DNA of 64,000 nt from Paenibacillus whitsoniae (GCF_003955665.1 NZ_RXHU01000015.1:372001-436000); one strand, 5' to 3'; positions 29,101 through 37,995 are shown, counted from the first letter of the stretch. The notes: generated by a model from the sequence alone, not told the origin. Numbers and translations are program-made.

Positions 29101-31345
29101 TTGTGTCCAGCACTTTGAAGAGCGCTATTTTACTGGAATCCCCATTATCATTGGTTTTTGCATATAGTGAGAAGATATAATCCGTGTTTGGTTTTACGGC
29201 AACATCCTGCCTCAATCCTCGATAGTCGCGTTTACCGGTCATTTTCATAGATTGCGTGCCGCCTACTGTATGGTTCTCCTCTGTTGAGAAAGAGAAGGGT
29301 GAGTTCGGGTCTCCGTAATAATAGGACCACGGTGTATTGCCTGTCGTCAAAATTTCAAAATCGGAATTTAATAAAAGGTTTCTCGGCCCTGGATTTACTG
29401 CTTTGCTTTTCAGGCTAAAATCATCAAAATAAGCTGTTCCGTTCGCACTGTCCAGAATGCAAATCTTTACACTATCCAATGCTGAGCTATTAAATTGAAC
29501 GATATACTCCTTCCAGCCGGAGGATGCTGTAACAACTGCCTGACCCAGCAGCCCGTTTCCTGTAACCGGCATCACTTTGACGGTTGCCCCGCCAACCGAT
29601 GATTTGGCTTTAAAAGTGAGGGTATACGCCGTATTTGTTTTTACTTTTGCCTGTTGTACCGATGTATTTCCGCTGGTTGTTCCCGTAAGCTTCAATGAAG
29701 ATGAACCGGAACTGAAATCCTCGTTGGAACGCTCGAATCCGGCGCCAAGCTGCCACGGAATATTGGACGTAATTGGATCTTCGAAACCGGGATTGCTCAA
29801 TAGATTTGTTCCATCGGGTATCGGTTTATTATCCTCAGCCTGATATTCAAAGGCTCCAATATCCGGTTTTCCAAAGTAGAGAGGATTACCCCAATAGTCT
29901 TGACCTCCGTTGTTGGGTATTACTTTTCCAGCATTAAGGGCTGGCGATTCCGGTTTTAATTGGTAGCCGTTAACGCCGGCCTTAAAATCTCCGCCTTTGC
30001 CCGGGTCGACAAATAACGGATCGGCCGTGATTGGATTGGGATCGTCAGGAATGATGCCGGCGCCCATATATACATTGGAATCATACAAGAAATCTTGCTG
30101 GTAAAAGCCGCCGGCGCCAGAAAAAATATTATTCCAGATTTTTGCTCCTTGGGTATTCAGGCCTGTATTTTCGTCGTTGCTTATTCTCACAAAGCAATTC
30201 AGACAATAAATATCATTGTTGTATATATACGTTTTATCCGTGTACCTTACTTTCATTTCGCCGTTCATATCGTTTTGGCTAATATTGTACCTTATGATAA
30301 TATTTTCGAGCGGCTTATTGTCACGGTATGGGGTCTGATCGCCCATCACCAGGAAAAATCCGCCCTCATTGTCGTGGCTATAGTTGTACTGAAAAATAAT
30401 ATTGCCGCCATTGAAAAGATCCGCGTCCAAGCCTTGCCCGTCCGAAATTTCTTTCTTCGTTCTGGCCACTTCGTTATACTGAAAAGTCGCGTTTTCCGAG
30501 CGATGCGGAAACATGCCTGCAATCCATCTAAACCCTTGACCATTGATCCCCGCATCCAACACCGTGTTGTACTCAGCCAGCACATTTTTGGCTTGCGCTA
30601 CAATGATCCCGTCGCGCCCCGTTTTGTTGACGATATTGTTGCTAACGACAATTCCGTCGGAAGTGCCTTCAGAAAAATGGAATATTCCCCCAACGGTCAC
30701 GTCATGCACATTGTTGCCGGATACCAGCACATCGTTGAAAATTCCGTAAAATTGAATGGCGGCAGAACGCCAAACATCGCCATCTGTGTACACATGAATG
30801 CCTTCTACGTTGTGGACGTCCATATTCAGGATTTGAATCCCATGCAGAGGCTCGGCAGTCGAGCTGTTCTCATTGCCATGGATAAAGATGCCGTTTCGCA
30901 TAGCGACCTGTGAAGCATCGTTGGTAATCTCCAGGTTTTGTATCGTCCAATATTCCTGCATGTACAGCTCTATGGCCGTACGTGCGCCATTGCCCATAAT
31001 CAGCGGTTTGTTGCCGCTCCCGTAGCCATCGATCGTAATCGGAGCGCCCGCTGAACCGGAACCCAGCGGATGAAGCGTACCGGTCCATGCCCCGCCTGCT
31101 TTGAACAAAATCCGGTCTCCTGGCATAAATGTGGTACTGTTCACTTTGTCTAATGTTTGCCAGGCAGCATCCGCACTTGTTCCTGCATGGCTATCGCTGC
31201 CGGTTGACGCATCAACATAATAGGAGGTTCCCATAGTCAATAGTTGATCGGCCGACACAGAAGCGGGAACCATTGCCGGAATCGTTATGCTCAGCATCAA
31301 GCAGATAAGGAAATTCGTAATCATCGCCTTCACTTTTTTTACCAT
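26123..31345 (-). CDS. Giant secreted beta-helix / CE2-like esterase protein
   Basis: This 1740-residue extracellular protein has a signal peptide (about 1-32), a right-handed parallel beta-helix (about 40-500) and three jelly-roll CBM-like modules (510-648, 653-798, 1125-1265). Between CBM 2 and 3 lies a CE2-like unit (805-1123), a beta-sandwich plus SGNH domain with S931 in GDSIT, NLGTND, and D1093/H1096 in DGTHP. After CBM 3 come an FN3, an OmpL47-type module, an Ig-like module and two ChiA-N-like modules (WWGxN). It probably cleaves or binds an acetylated polysaccharide and deacetylates it. The beta-helix activity (lyase or hydrolase) cannot be read from sequence. ATG 31345 follows GGAGGATTGTTTAT. 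A reading from 31405 would overlap the upstream gene and is rejected. It follows the parvulin-like gene by 34 nt. Confidence 0.88.
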   Translation of the reverse strand: MVKKVKAMITNFLICLMLSITIPAMVPASVSADQLLTMGTSYYVDASTGSDSHAGTSADAAWQTLDKVNSTTFMPGDRILFKAGGAWTGTLHPLGSGSAGAPITIDGYGSGNKPLIMGNGARTAIELYMQEYWTIQNLEITNDASQVAMRNGIFIHGNENSSTAEPLHGIQILNMDVHNVEGIHVYTDGDVWRSAAIQFYGIFNDVLVSGNNVHDVTVGGIFHFSEGTSDGIVVSNNIVNKTGRDGIIVAQAKNVLAEYNTVLDAGINGQGFRWIAGMFPHRSENATFQYNEVARTKKEISDGQGLDADLFNGGNIIFQYNYSHDNEGGFFLVMGDQTPYRDNKPLENIIIRYNISQNDMNGEMKVRYTDKTYIYNNDIYCLNCFVRISNDENTGLNTQGAKIWNNIFSGAGGFYQQDFLYDSNVYMGAGIIPDDPNPITADPLFVDPGKGGDFKAGVNGYQLKPESPALNAGKVIPNNGGQDYWGNPLYFGKPDIGAFEYQAEDNKPIPDGTNLLSNPGFEDPITSNIPWQLGAGFERSNEDFSSGSSSLKLTGTTSGNTSVQQAKVKTNTAYTLTFKAKSSVGGATVKVMPVTGNGLLGQAVVTASSGWKEYIVQFNSSALDSVKICILDSANGTAYFDDFSLKSKAVNPGPRNLLLNSDFEILTTGNTPWSYYYGDPNSPFSFSTEENHTVGGTQSMKMTGKRDYRGLRQDVAVKPNTDYIFSLYAKTNDNGDSSKIALFKVLDTKEKTIAQTNIGNSSDWKQFTIKVNSGSFTTLRVILQDGGISGYFDDFSVVEEVQQPISSGPDDPNIRYFGRWDKSNSSQYSSYWAGAYFRVNFTGTTVKLKLSGSDAVNFFIQLDNGAPKLYSNAKGTVDLTPAPLSNGVHSLLVAARDIKDVIRLQGLFLDSGAVTQAPYTSDKLIEFIGDSITVGYKNTNIALSSYAWKTAEQLKTEHTQIAYTGICLTDNISCYSPNAIGMSRQYFKMQTVDSPTSPDWDFTAYQPTAIVVNLGTNDSVFNVADGDFQSAYITFLQNIRAKYPAAEIFVLRTFGGYKAAPTQAAVTDRANAGDTRIHYVDTTGWLVTSDYVDGTHPTDAGQQKVADQLVPIIRTYTQPASDNLVQNPGFEFTTTGNTPWSYYYGDPNSPFSFSTEENHTAGGTQSMKMIGKRDYRGLRQDVAVKPNTDYTFSLYAKTNNNGDSTKIALFKVLDTQEKTIAQTNIGNNSDWKQFTLKVNSGSLTTLRIILQDGGISGYFDDFSAVPSDSTPPAWPAGSTLSAMNVQSTSLMLAWPSATDNVGVTQYRVYIGDRLLDTVSGSVYNYSVTGLAEYTDYTFKVIAGDNAGNWSAQGLTAIIKTADATPPITTLNLMPSQPDGQNGWYVHPVAVTLSAFDNFSGVAKTEYSLDGGSTWQAYVAPVTLSQDGKYTVNYRSTDNAGNVEPVHTISFFLDSMAPEANLTQSGHNVGDMPVDMPVAFELASTDSMSGVNEQTLVLDGVAISSGQAIPAGSLKVGAHTIAYRVSDVAGNVTEASMLFQVTSPAVVDAGVPGVPVLSSNSGYAHGLNDGNYTVTMNMWWGLNGSQFNLYENGVLVNTTSLAKTSPAAQTAVWTTTGKANGTYTYVGELINSAGKTVSQPLIVKVTDASPGKAVLSEDNWDGDGNFTVSMNLWWGTNATEYRLYENNVLIDTKSLTAASPGAQNTATAISGKAVGVYEYRCELVNTAGVTASDKLTVKVTH
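27554..27963 (-). repeat. Internal CBM duplication, copy 2 (with 28962-29371)
   Basis: About 400 bp encoding CBM module 3 is nearly identical at DNA level to 28962-29371, encoding CBM module 2. The two flank the esterase unit. The sequence suggests recent duplication or gene conversion. Confidence 0.8.
28962..29371 (-). repeat. Internal CBM duplication, copy 1
   Basis: Partner of 27554-27963. Both encode NTPWSYYYGDPNSPFSFSTE and the stretch ending GGISGYFDDFS. Differences are mostly single bases. Confidence 0.8.
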
Positions 31346-31379
31346 ATAAACAATCCTCCTCCATATAACTCCAAATCTT

Positions 31380-32456
31380 TTACAATATGATGCTATTATA
31401 GACACTGTTGTTGATGTGAATAACCGCGTCCTTCATCAATTGTGCTACTAGCTCGTTATATTGTTGATCGATTACATCTGATTTAACCTGCTCTTTTACT
31501 TCGAGAAACGGCCGATACCCTTGTGGAATTTTCTCCAGGCATTCCATCATCGTGAAGGCGCCGTTCTCTTCAAATACATGACTTATCCCGCCAACAGACA
31601 ACTGTTCTGCAGTATCCGTTAGAATAGGACTTTTCATCGTGTTGACCCTGAGAGATGCATTATCCAAGCTTTGTTCTTCCACTGCGATAAGTCTTGAATT
31701 TTGTTGTCCGTAAGCCTCCAACAGTTTATCCAAAACTTCCCCGGCTACCCATCTGTCGTGAATTTCGTCGATTAACACACGGGCATCTTCTTTTTGCATC
31801 GTTCCAAGATCCGTAAACGCAACGCTCAGTTTTTTGATACGAATTGTATCCGGTATCGCAAACAAAACATCCTTGTTTAGCTCATAATATCGTTGAAGTA
31901 CTTGATCCGAAACCGTAGATTCCTGCCCAATGTTCTTCTTTAGTTCCGCCGCCAGATTACCGATCACAATTCCATAATAGGCCTTTTCGTCGAAGCTTAC
32001 AGGCCCATAAATTGCCTGTTTCTTTCTTACAGCTTCTTTTCTCCTTTCATTCTCGGCTTGAAGCTGTTGCACAAAGGCCGGATAACTGATATCTTTCACG
32101 ACGCCTTTCTGCTTGGCTAAAAGCTGCTGAATTTTAATGTTAACGCTTTCATTTAGCGCTTTAGTTTTGAGCTTTTCTATGGGCACCTCCCCTCCATAGT
32201 TGCCGTTCCAGAATCGGAGGCTGTCGTCAACATTGTATTTACTTTTAAAATAGGTATAAGTCGAAGCTCTGTTTTTTGCGAGCAGCAATTTGAATTCTTC
32301 CGTTGTCAGAGGTTCGCCGTTAATCGTCGCAACGACTGAATTGCCTCCGGCTCTGCTTAAAGGCTCTTTTATGAAAAGCATGCAAGCGATACCCGCTACA
32401 GCCGAAACAAGGGATATCGTCATGATAATCAATGCTTTTCTGCTGACTCTCATCAT
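31380..32456 (-). CDS. Parvulin/SurA-like membrane-anchored foldase
   Basis: This 358-residue extracytoplasmic protein has an N-terminal membrane anchor (about 8-28) without a lipobox, a SurA_N-like helical region (INGEPLTTEEFKLLLAKNR), a conserved IYGPVSFDEKAYYG segment and a degenerate PpiC-like region (about 200-320). It probably assists folding of secreted proteins. It is paralogous to the 52661-53710 protein, and both genes sit beside a secreted beta-helix gene, so a dedicated chaperone role is inferred. Prolyl isomerase activity is unproven, since key parvulin residues are not obvious. It starts at 32456 (ATGATG after GGGAGTGAGGAG). Confidence 0.7.
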   Translation of the reverse strand: MMRVSRKALIIMTISLVSAVAGIACMLFIKEPLSRAGGNSVVATINGEPLTTEEFKLLLAKNRASTYTYFKSKYNVDDSLRFWNGNYGGEVPIEKLKTKALNESVNIKIQQLLAKQKGVVKDISYPAFVQQLQAENERRKEAVRKKQAIYGPVSFDEKAYYGIVIGNLAAELKKNIGQESTVSDQVLQRYYELNKDVLFAIPDTIRIKKLSVAFTDLGTMQKEDARVLIDEIHDRWVAGEVLDKLLEAYGQQNSRLIAVEEQSLDNASLRVNTMKSPILTDTAEQLSVGGISHVFEENGAFTMMECLEKIPQGYRPFLEVKEQVKSDVIDQQYNELVAQLMKDAVIHINNSVYNSIIL

Positions 32457-32485
32457 CTCCTCACTCCCACCGATGGGTCTGGGTC

Positions 32486-32525
32486 GGATAAACTTCCCCG
32501 CGGCTTGCCGTGGGGAAGTTTATCC
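32486..32525 (-). promoter_or_regulatory. Strong intercistronic hairpin after second binding-protein gene
   Basis: GGATAAACTTCCCC (32486-32499) pairs perfectly with GGGGAAGTTTATCC (32512-32525), with an inner CGGC/GCCG stem. No T-run follows on the minus strand, so a transcript-stabilising or partial attenuation role is more likely than termination. Confidence 0.7.
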
Positions 32526-32536
32526 AGCAGCACCTC

Positions 32537-34114
32537 TTAGTTTTTGTTAAAATCGTCCAAAGCATCTTGGTAAACTTTGATTAATTCATCGGCCTTCATA
32601 TCCTTGAGTTTCTTTACATACGAATCCCATTCCTGATCGATTCCGCCGTCGACAACCCACCTTGCCAGCGTTTTGTTGACATACCCCAATACATCCGTCG
32701 AGAGCGCGGCTTTCTTGTCATTCTGCTCGGATGTAAATACGACCGGAGGATAAAAGTTTTCGACAGAAGCAACGTAAGGCTTGTATTTATTCACATTTTT
32801 TGCGCGCTGTCCCTGCTGGCCTCCCCAGATCATCTTATCCATCAAATCGGGCGTCATGAGAAGAGCGAGCGTGTTGGATGGTATCGTTTTGCCCAATTCG
32901 TCTGCATTTTTATCGGGCAACTGCTTGATTTTTCCATCCGCCTGCTTTTCAAGGTAATCTCCGAACATCCCGTACATTCCCTGAATGGACCAATCCTGGT
33001 TCGCTACCGTATCGATCCAGCGGATGCTAGCCTCGGGGTTTTTGTTGTTTTTTGTAATCGCAAAATAGTTTCTATCCACGGTGTTCAACTGCTGTCTGAA
33101 CAGAGGCTTATCCACACCTGGGCCTTTCACCGGCATCATGGCGTCATAGATCTGCTCCGTCAAATCGATATTAAAGTAGGAGCTGAATACTCCGGCTATA
33201 GGCGGATTGGAACGCGTCTTGGCCAAGTACGTGTTCCCGTCGTCCGTAAAGCTCTCTGGAGGAATCAAGCCTTCTTTATACAGCCGGTTCAAATACTTGA
33301 TCGGCTCCTTGATTGCCGGATTGACGGCTTGGAATTGAACTTTTCCGTCTTTGACGATGATGTAATCAGAGTTAGGAACCAGGACGCCAAATGATCCGAA
33401 AATGTCGAAATTGCCACCGACAAACTGATTCCACCTGTAATACCACGGAATTACATTTTTCGGAATGCTGCCTTGGCCAGCATGACCCTTGAACGACTTA
33501 AGTACTTGATAGTATTCTTCCGTTGTCGTCGGCATCTTGAGTCCGAGTTCGTTTAACCATTTGACATTGATCAGCCACTGGTCGCGGATGCCGGAATTGG
33601 TCTCATCCATTCTTACAATTGGAAGACTGTATATCTTGCCGTCTTTCATAGTCGCGACTTTTTTCAAATACGGGTACTTGGCTAGTGCCTGTTTCCAGTT
33701 TGGTGCATACTTATCGATCAAATCATTCAAAGGAATAATATCGCCAGCTGCCGCCGCATCCAGTATTTGCTTATCGTTCGCTCCCCGCAAAATCATGTCA
33801 GGAAAATCACGGCTCGCAAACATCAGGTTAAACTTTTCCTGTTCGTTTGTACCGAAATTTTGAAATTCTACATGTACGTTCGTTTCTTTCTCCAGGTTTT
33901 GAAAATAGATTAATGTATTCCAGTTGTTGGTGGGCGCTACGACATTAGCAGTTAATTTTACCTTTTCCTTCACGATTGGCAGCCCCGTTTGGTTCACATT
34001 ACTAGATGCTGCGGACGACTTTTTTTCCGGAGATGCCGTTTCATTATTCGTACAGCCAATGGTCAAGCCTACTGTCAGAGCGAACGCAAGCACTAGAGCT
34101 ACTCTCTTAGTCAT
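32537..34114 (-). CDS. ABC solute-binding lipoprotein, second copy (LplA-like)
   Basis: This is a 525-residue lipoprotein with lipobox TIGC (Cys21). It is highly similar along its whole length to the 36290-37888 product, including the QTGLPIVKEKV and VYQDALDDFNK segments, so the two arose by duplication. ATG 34114 follows GGAGGAGTTTCC. The longer frame to 34162 overlaps the upstream esterase gene and is rejected. No permease lies directly beside it; it presumably shares the 37996/38903 permeases with its paralogue and may widen ligand range. Confidence 0.9.
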   Translation of the reverse strand: MTKRVALVLAFALTVGLTIGCTNNETASPEKKSSAASSNVNQTGLPIVKEKVKLTANVVAPTNNWNTLIYFQNLEKETNVHVEFQNFGTNEQEKFNLMFASRDFPDMILRGANDKQILDAAAAGDIIPLNDLIDKYAPNWKQALAKYPYLKKVATMKDGKIYSLPIVRMDETNSGIRDQWLINVKWLNELGLKMPTTTEEYYQVLKSFKGHAGQGSIPKNVIPWYYRWNQFVGGNFDIFGSFGVLVPNSDYIIVKDGKVQFQAVNPAIKEPIKYLNRLYKEGLIPPESFTDDGNTYLAKTRSNPPIAGVFSSYFNIDLTEQIYDAMMPVKGPGVDKPLFRQQLNTVDRNYFAITKNNKNPEASIRWIDTVANQDWSIQGMYGMFGDYLEKQADGKIKQLPDKNADELGKTIPSNTLALLMTPDLMDKMIWGGQQGQRAKNVNKYKPYVASVENFYPPVVFTSEQNDKKAALSTDVLGYVNKTLARWVVDGGIDQEWDSYVKKLKDMKADELIKVYQDALDDFNKN

Positions 34115-34139
34115 GGAAACTCCTCCATTTTTTATGGCT

Positions 34140-34772
34140 TCAAGCCCAGGCATTAACTGCATCCAACCAAGCTTTTGCTATTAAAGCATGTCCGGCTGGC
34201 GACGGATGAACTCCGTCAGTCGTCCAAAAAGCCGGAGGCGCATGTACGCTTGCTGCCGCAAAAAGACCGTCAAGCGGAACAAGCAAGGCATGATACTCCC
34301 GTGCAAGCTCTCTTACAGCGTTGATTTTAGGATCCAGGTCCTCTCTCCATTGCTTGCTGTCCTCCGGTAGTGGAAGTACGAACGGCTCGATGAGAACCAG
34401 CTTGGCATCCAGCTTTTCTTTGGTCTGCTCAATCAGATTCCGGTACCCTTGAGTAAATGTTTCCACAGATGTAGGATCATTATGAGAATAACGCCGCCAA
34501 GTATCGTTAATGCCAATATAAATTGAAACCCACGTAGGGTTTAGATCCAGGCAGTCCTGCTCCCAGCGCTGCTGCAAATCTGTGACCCGATTTCCGCCTA
34601 TCCCCCGATTGATAAACTTCACTTGCTTTTCCGGATAATTGCTGGAAAATATAGCCGAGGCCATCATCGCGTAACCGCTGCCCAAATCATGTCCGTCTTC
34701 ACGATTGCGCCCGAAATCCGTAATGCTGTCTCCTTGAAACAAAACGGTAGCCCGATCTTCAATTTTGGTCAC
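34140..34772 (-). CDS. SGNH/GDSL-family esterase
   Basis: This 210-residue protein has all SGNH blocks: GDSIT with S16, GIGGNR, GINDTW, and DGVHP with D186/H189. There is no signal peptide, so it probably removes acetyl groups from imported oligosaccharides. The start is GTG at 34772 after AAAGGAGCATAACTCAA. It lies in the operon between the BNR protein and the second binding protein. Rhamnogalacturonan or xylan acetylesterase roles are possible, and the sequence does not decide between them. Confidence 0.85.
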   Translation of the reverse strand: MTKIEDRATVLFQGDSITDFGRNREDGHDLGSGYAMMASAIFSSNYPEKQVKFINRGIGGNRVTDLQQRWEQDCLDLNPTWVSIYIGINDTWRRYSHNDPTSVETFTQGYRNLIEQTKEKLDAKLVLIEPFVLPLPEDSKQWREDLDPKINAVRELAREYHALLVPLDGLFAAASVHAPPAFWTTDGVHPSPAGHALIAKAWLDAVNAWA

Positions 34773-34810
34773 TTGAGTTATGCTCCTTTTAACAAGGTAT
34801 AGACTGATAT

Positions 34811-36274
34811 TTAGCTCAGCAGCTTGCGAAATTGTTCGATCCGATGGAAAGTGAGATGATTCGCATCATGGAAATTTTTCGCACCGTTAATGGCGGTTCT
34901 GGAAAGGAAGAGGATGTCCTCTCCGTCAATCAGCCAATCCACGTATTGAAATGCGGTTTTCGACCGATCCTCGTACCATCCATTTTCTTCATAATTCAGA
35001 ACATCGATAACGAACGACCAATCCAACAAATTTGACGACTTCGTCAGAGCTAATATATTTCGCTGCGCACCGTTATTTGTCGTCACCCTGTTCCCAAGAG
35101 ACAAATAATGACCGGTTTGCCCGTCGTAATGAATGGCGAATTTCGTTTGACTTCCCGGGAAATCGATGACTTCCCGAAAAGCAAGGGCGCTGTCCGGCTG
35201 CTCCAAATTCACGTCCAATACGACCGCTCGGCCGATGGCCGAATCGCCTTCGATTGTATTATATCGCAGCACATTGACTAGACCGCCTGCCGGTGTAACT
35301 ACGACATTTCCCTCGATCAGCACTGCCGTCTTGCAGTTTGCGACAGTCCCCTGCCAATGGCGGTCATATGGCAAGAAAGGAGTGACGGTCCATTGTTCCT
35401 TATCCAAAAGATCGGCTTCGACCGGTGCAGAGACGACCCCGGCGTCAAATCTAAGGTTATCCCACGTACCGAACTCTACGGCCGACCATACGCGGCCTTG
35501 ATGCACAACTACCGGAACAGGAGCTTTGTGAATCCCGCCCGGGATCTGCCAATCATCCGGCGTAATCAAAACGGTAGGTTCCGACCACGTTTCTCCGCCG
35601 TCATCGGAACGGCCGATGAGGAGGGAGCCGTATTCCGTGCTGGCAGCCAGCATGTACAGGCTGCCGCGGAGCACGAATAATTTCCCCCAGAAGCAGGGAA
35701 ATACATCCGTCAGAAACCTCCAGGTTTTGCCGCCGTCATCGGAACGGAATATTTTGGACAAAGATTGACCCGAACCGCGGTCCCCGAAGATGTCGTGCGA
35801 AGCGACCAAGCCTCCATCCGGAAGCTGCGCGATCGACGGACTTGCGGCGTAGTGCCCGGAAAACTGATACGCGTCATCGTCAGGGTGAATATAGTTCACG
35901 ACGGTACCCGGGACGATGCCCGGACGCACGAGGCGCTCCAGGCTTTCCGATACAACCGTATTCGAGCCTGCGGCATAAGCGATCACGCGAACGGCGTAAT
36001 TCTCGCCGTTGACCAATCCCGAAACCGTGAAGCTCATCTCTCCGTCCGCGACCGGATGTGCGGAGATTTCGTCTCCGCCTTTTAAACCGACCGTCAGCTC
36101 ATACCGCAGAGGCAACACGTTTTCACTCGCGACAAGCATCATCCAATCCACTGTAACAAGTCCGTCACCCGGAGCCAATCTGACAATTTGCAAGCCAGCT
36201 CCGTTCGTATCCTCCGTCTTCTTACCCGGATCGAATACATGCTTGCTTCCCCATGATTTATGCAGCGTTTTCAT
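34811..36274 (-). CDS. BNR-repeat / sialidase-fold exoglycosidase or lyase-like protein
   Basis: This 487-residue protein has an N-terminal FN3-like domain (about 27-117) and a six-bladed propeller-type region with Asp boxes SDDGGKTW and SDDGGETW. It has no signal peptide, so it likely acts on imported oligosaccharides. The fold is shared by exo-alpha-sialidases and several glycosidases and polysaccharide lyases. The arginine triad of true sialidases could not be assigned, so the activity is open. ATG 36274 follows AGTAGGAGGTGTATTATTAG, 15 nt after the binding-protein gene. Confidence 0.78.
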   Translation of the reverse strand: MKTLHKSWGSKHVFDPGKKTEDTNGAGLQIVRLAPGDGLVTVDWMMLVASENVLPLRYELTVGLKGGDEISAHPVADGEMSFTVSGLVNGENYAVRVIAYAAGSNTVVSESLERLVRPGIVPGTVVNYIHPDDDAYQFSGHYAASPSIAQLPDGGLVASHDIFGDRGSGQSLSKIFRSDDGGKTWRFLTDVFPCFWGKLFVLRGSLYMLAASTEYGSLLIGRSDDGGETWSEPTVLITPDDWQIPGGIHKAPVPVVVHQGRVWSAVEFGTWDNLRFDAGVVSAPVEADLLDKEQWTVTPFLPYDRHWQGTVANCKTAVLIEGNVVVTPAGGLVNVLRYNTIEGDSAIGRAVVLDVNLEQPDSALAFREVIDFPGSQTKFAIHYDGQTGHYLSLGNRVTTNNGAQRNILALTKSSNLLDWSFVIDVLNYEENGWYEDRSKTAFQYVDWLIDGEDILFLSRTAINGAKNFHDANHLTFHRIEQFRKLLS

Positions 36275-36289
36275 CTAATAATACACCTC

Positions 36290-37888
36290 CTACTGTTTAT
36301 TAAAGTCGTCCAAAGCATCCTGATACACCTTGATCATTTCGTCTACTTTCATATCTTTAAGTTTCTTTACATAAGCATCCCATTCCTGATCGATACCGCC
36401 TTCGACGACCCACTTCGAAAATGTTTTGTTCACATAGCCCAATACATCCGTCGAGATGGAAGCTTTCTTGTCGTTTTGCTCAGAAGTGAATAGAACCGGA
36501 GGATAAAAGTTTTCAAGTGGTGCGACATAAGGCTCGTATTTTTTTACATTTTTTGCTCGTATTGCATTTTGGCCGCTTAGGGTCATCTTATCCATTAACT
36601 CCTGTGGCAACAACAGAGCGATCGTGTTATTCGGTATGTTCGTGTTCAGATCAGCTGCGTTTTTATTCGGCACCGATTTAATGGTACCATCGGCCTGTTT
36701 TTCAAGAAAGTCGCCAAACATCCCGTAATTTCCTTGGATCGACCAATCCGGATCGGCAATCGTATCGATCCAGCGCATAGACGCCTCAGGATTTTTGTTT
36801 TTCTTTGTAATTTCAAATAAATTGCGGTCGACGGTGTTCACTTGCCGTCTATAAAGCGGTTTATCGACGCCTGGGCCTTTGATCGGTAACATGGCATCAT
36901 AAATTTGCTCGGTCATATCAGGATTATGAAACGTGCTGAATGACCCGACTACAGGGGGATTGGAACTATATTTGGCTGCAAACGTATTCCCATCGTCCGT
37001 AAAGCTTTCCGGAGGAATCAATCCTTCCTTATATAACCGGTTCAAATACTTGAGCGGTTCCTTGATTGCCGGATTCATCGCTTGAAATTGAACTTTTCCG
37101 TCCTTGACGGCAATGTAATCGCCATTATAGACGAGCACGCCGAACGATCCGAAAAGGTCAAAATTACCACCAGAGAAATTATTCCATAAATAATACCACG
37201 GGATGACGTTTTTCGGGATGCTGCCTTTGCCAGCGTTTTCCTTGAATGCCTTGAGCACCTGGTAAAACTCTTCTGTTGTGGTCGGCATCTTGAGCCCGAG
37301 CTCATTCAGCCATTTGGTATTGATCAGCCACTGATCGCGAATGCCGGAGTTCGTTGTATCATTTCTGTAAATCGGCAAGGTGTATATATTACCGTCTTTC
37401 GCGGTAATGACTTTTTTCAAATAAGGGTTCTTGGCCAGCGCCGCTTTCCAATTCGGAGCGTATTTGTCGATCAAATCGTTCAAAGGAATAATGTCTCCTG
37501 CCGCCGCTGCATCCTGAATTTGCTTATCCAATTGTTTGTTATTGGCTCCCCCTCCACCCAAGATGATGTCAGGAAAATCCCTGCTGGCAAACATCAGATT
37601 GAATTTTTCCAGCTCGTTATTGCCGAAGCTTTGAAATTCGACATGCACATTCGTTGCTTTCTCTAAATCCTGAAAATATTTTTTCGTATTCCAATTGTTA
37701 GTGGAAGATACAACAGTGGCCGTTAGGTTCACTTTCTCCTTCACAATCGGCAGTCCGGTCTGGTTTAAATTATTCGATGCTAAGGAACCTGAAGGTTGAC
37801 TTGAACCAGTTTCTTCTTGCTTGCTGCAACCAATAGCTATGGATGCTGTCAAGGCGATAGTTAACAAAACCGTAAAGCTTTTTTTCAT
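36290..37888 (-). CDS. ABC solute-binding lipoprotein, first copy (LplA-like)
   Basis: This is a 532-residue binding lipoprotein with lipobox AIGC (Cys21). It belongs to the large LplA/YtcQ-type group and is strongly similar to the 32537-34114 product. ATG 37888 follows GGAGGGGTTCCC. It lies directly after the two permease genes, which marks it as the main partner of that importer. Confidence 0.92.
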   Translation of the reverse strand: MKKSFTVLLTIALTASIAIGCSKQEETGSSQPSGSLASNNLNQTGLPIVKEKVNLTATVVSSTNNWNTKKYFQDLEKATNVHVEFQSFGNNELEKFNLMFASRDFPDIILGGGGANNKQLDKQIQDAAAAGDIIPLNDLIDKYAPNWKAALAKNPYLKKVITAKDGNIYTLPIYRNDTTNSGIRDQWLINTKWLNELGLKMPTTTEEFYQVLKAFKENAGKGSIPKNVIPWYYLWNNFSGGNFDLFGSFGVLVYNGDYIAVKDGKVQFQAMNPAIKEPLKYLNRLYKEGLIPPESFTDDGNTFAAKYSSNPPVVGSFSTFHNPDMTEQIYDAMLPIKGPGVDKPLYRRQVNTVDRNLFEITKKNKNPEASMRWIDTIADPDWSIQGNYGMFGDFLEKQADGTIKSVPNKNAADLNTNIPNNTIALLLPQELMDKMTLSGQNAIRAKNVKKYEPYVAPLENFYPPVLFTSEQNDKKASISTDVLGYVNKTFSKWVVEGGIDQEWDAYVKKLKDMKVDEMIKVYQDALDDFNKQ

Positions 37889-37995
37889 GGGAACCCCTCC
37901 AACTTATAATTATGCCAATACTTGTAGTTCCAACCTGACGTTCCTTCCGTTTCATCGTTTGGTGGCATCACCTCCTTCAAAATCCAAGACCGGCC

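Noticed and set aside
30095-30913. Plus-strand reading frame of 272 residues
   Set aside because: It lies wholly inside the well-supported 1740-residue minus-strand gene, has no ribosome binding site and shows no recognisable domain.
26123-31345. Frameshift or gene fusion by assembly error
   Set aside because: The frame is continuous, modules are separated by normal linkers, and similar modular secreted proteins are common in Paenibacillaceae.
32486-32525. Strong hairpin as an intrinsic terminator
   Set aside because: No T-run follows on the transcribed strand, and downstream genes have no clear promoter of their own.
34811-36274. True exo-alpha-sialidase
   Set aside because: Asp boxes are present, but the arginine triad and Tyr/Glu pair could not be assigned, and the neighbouring aldolase has an atypical substrate loop, so sialic acid use is not supported.
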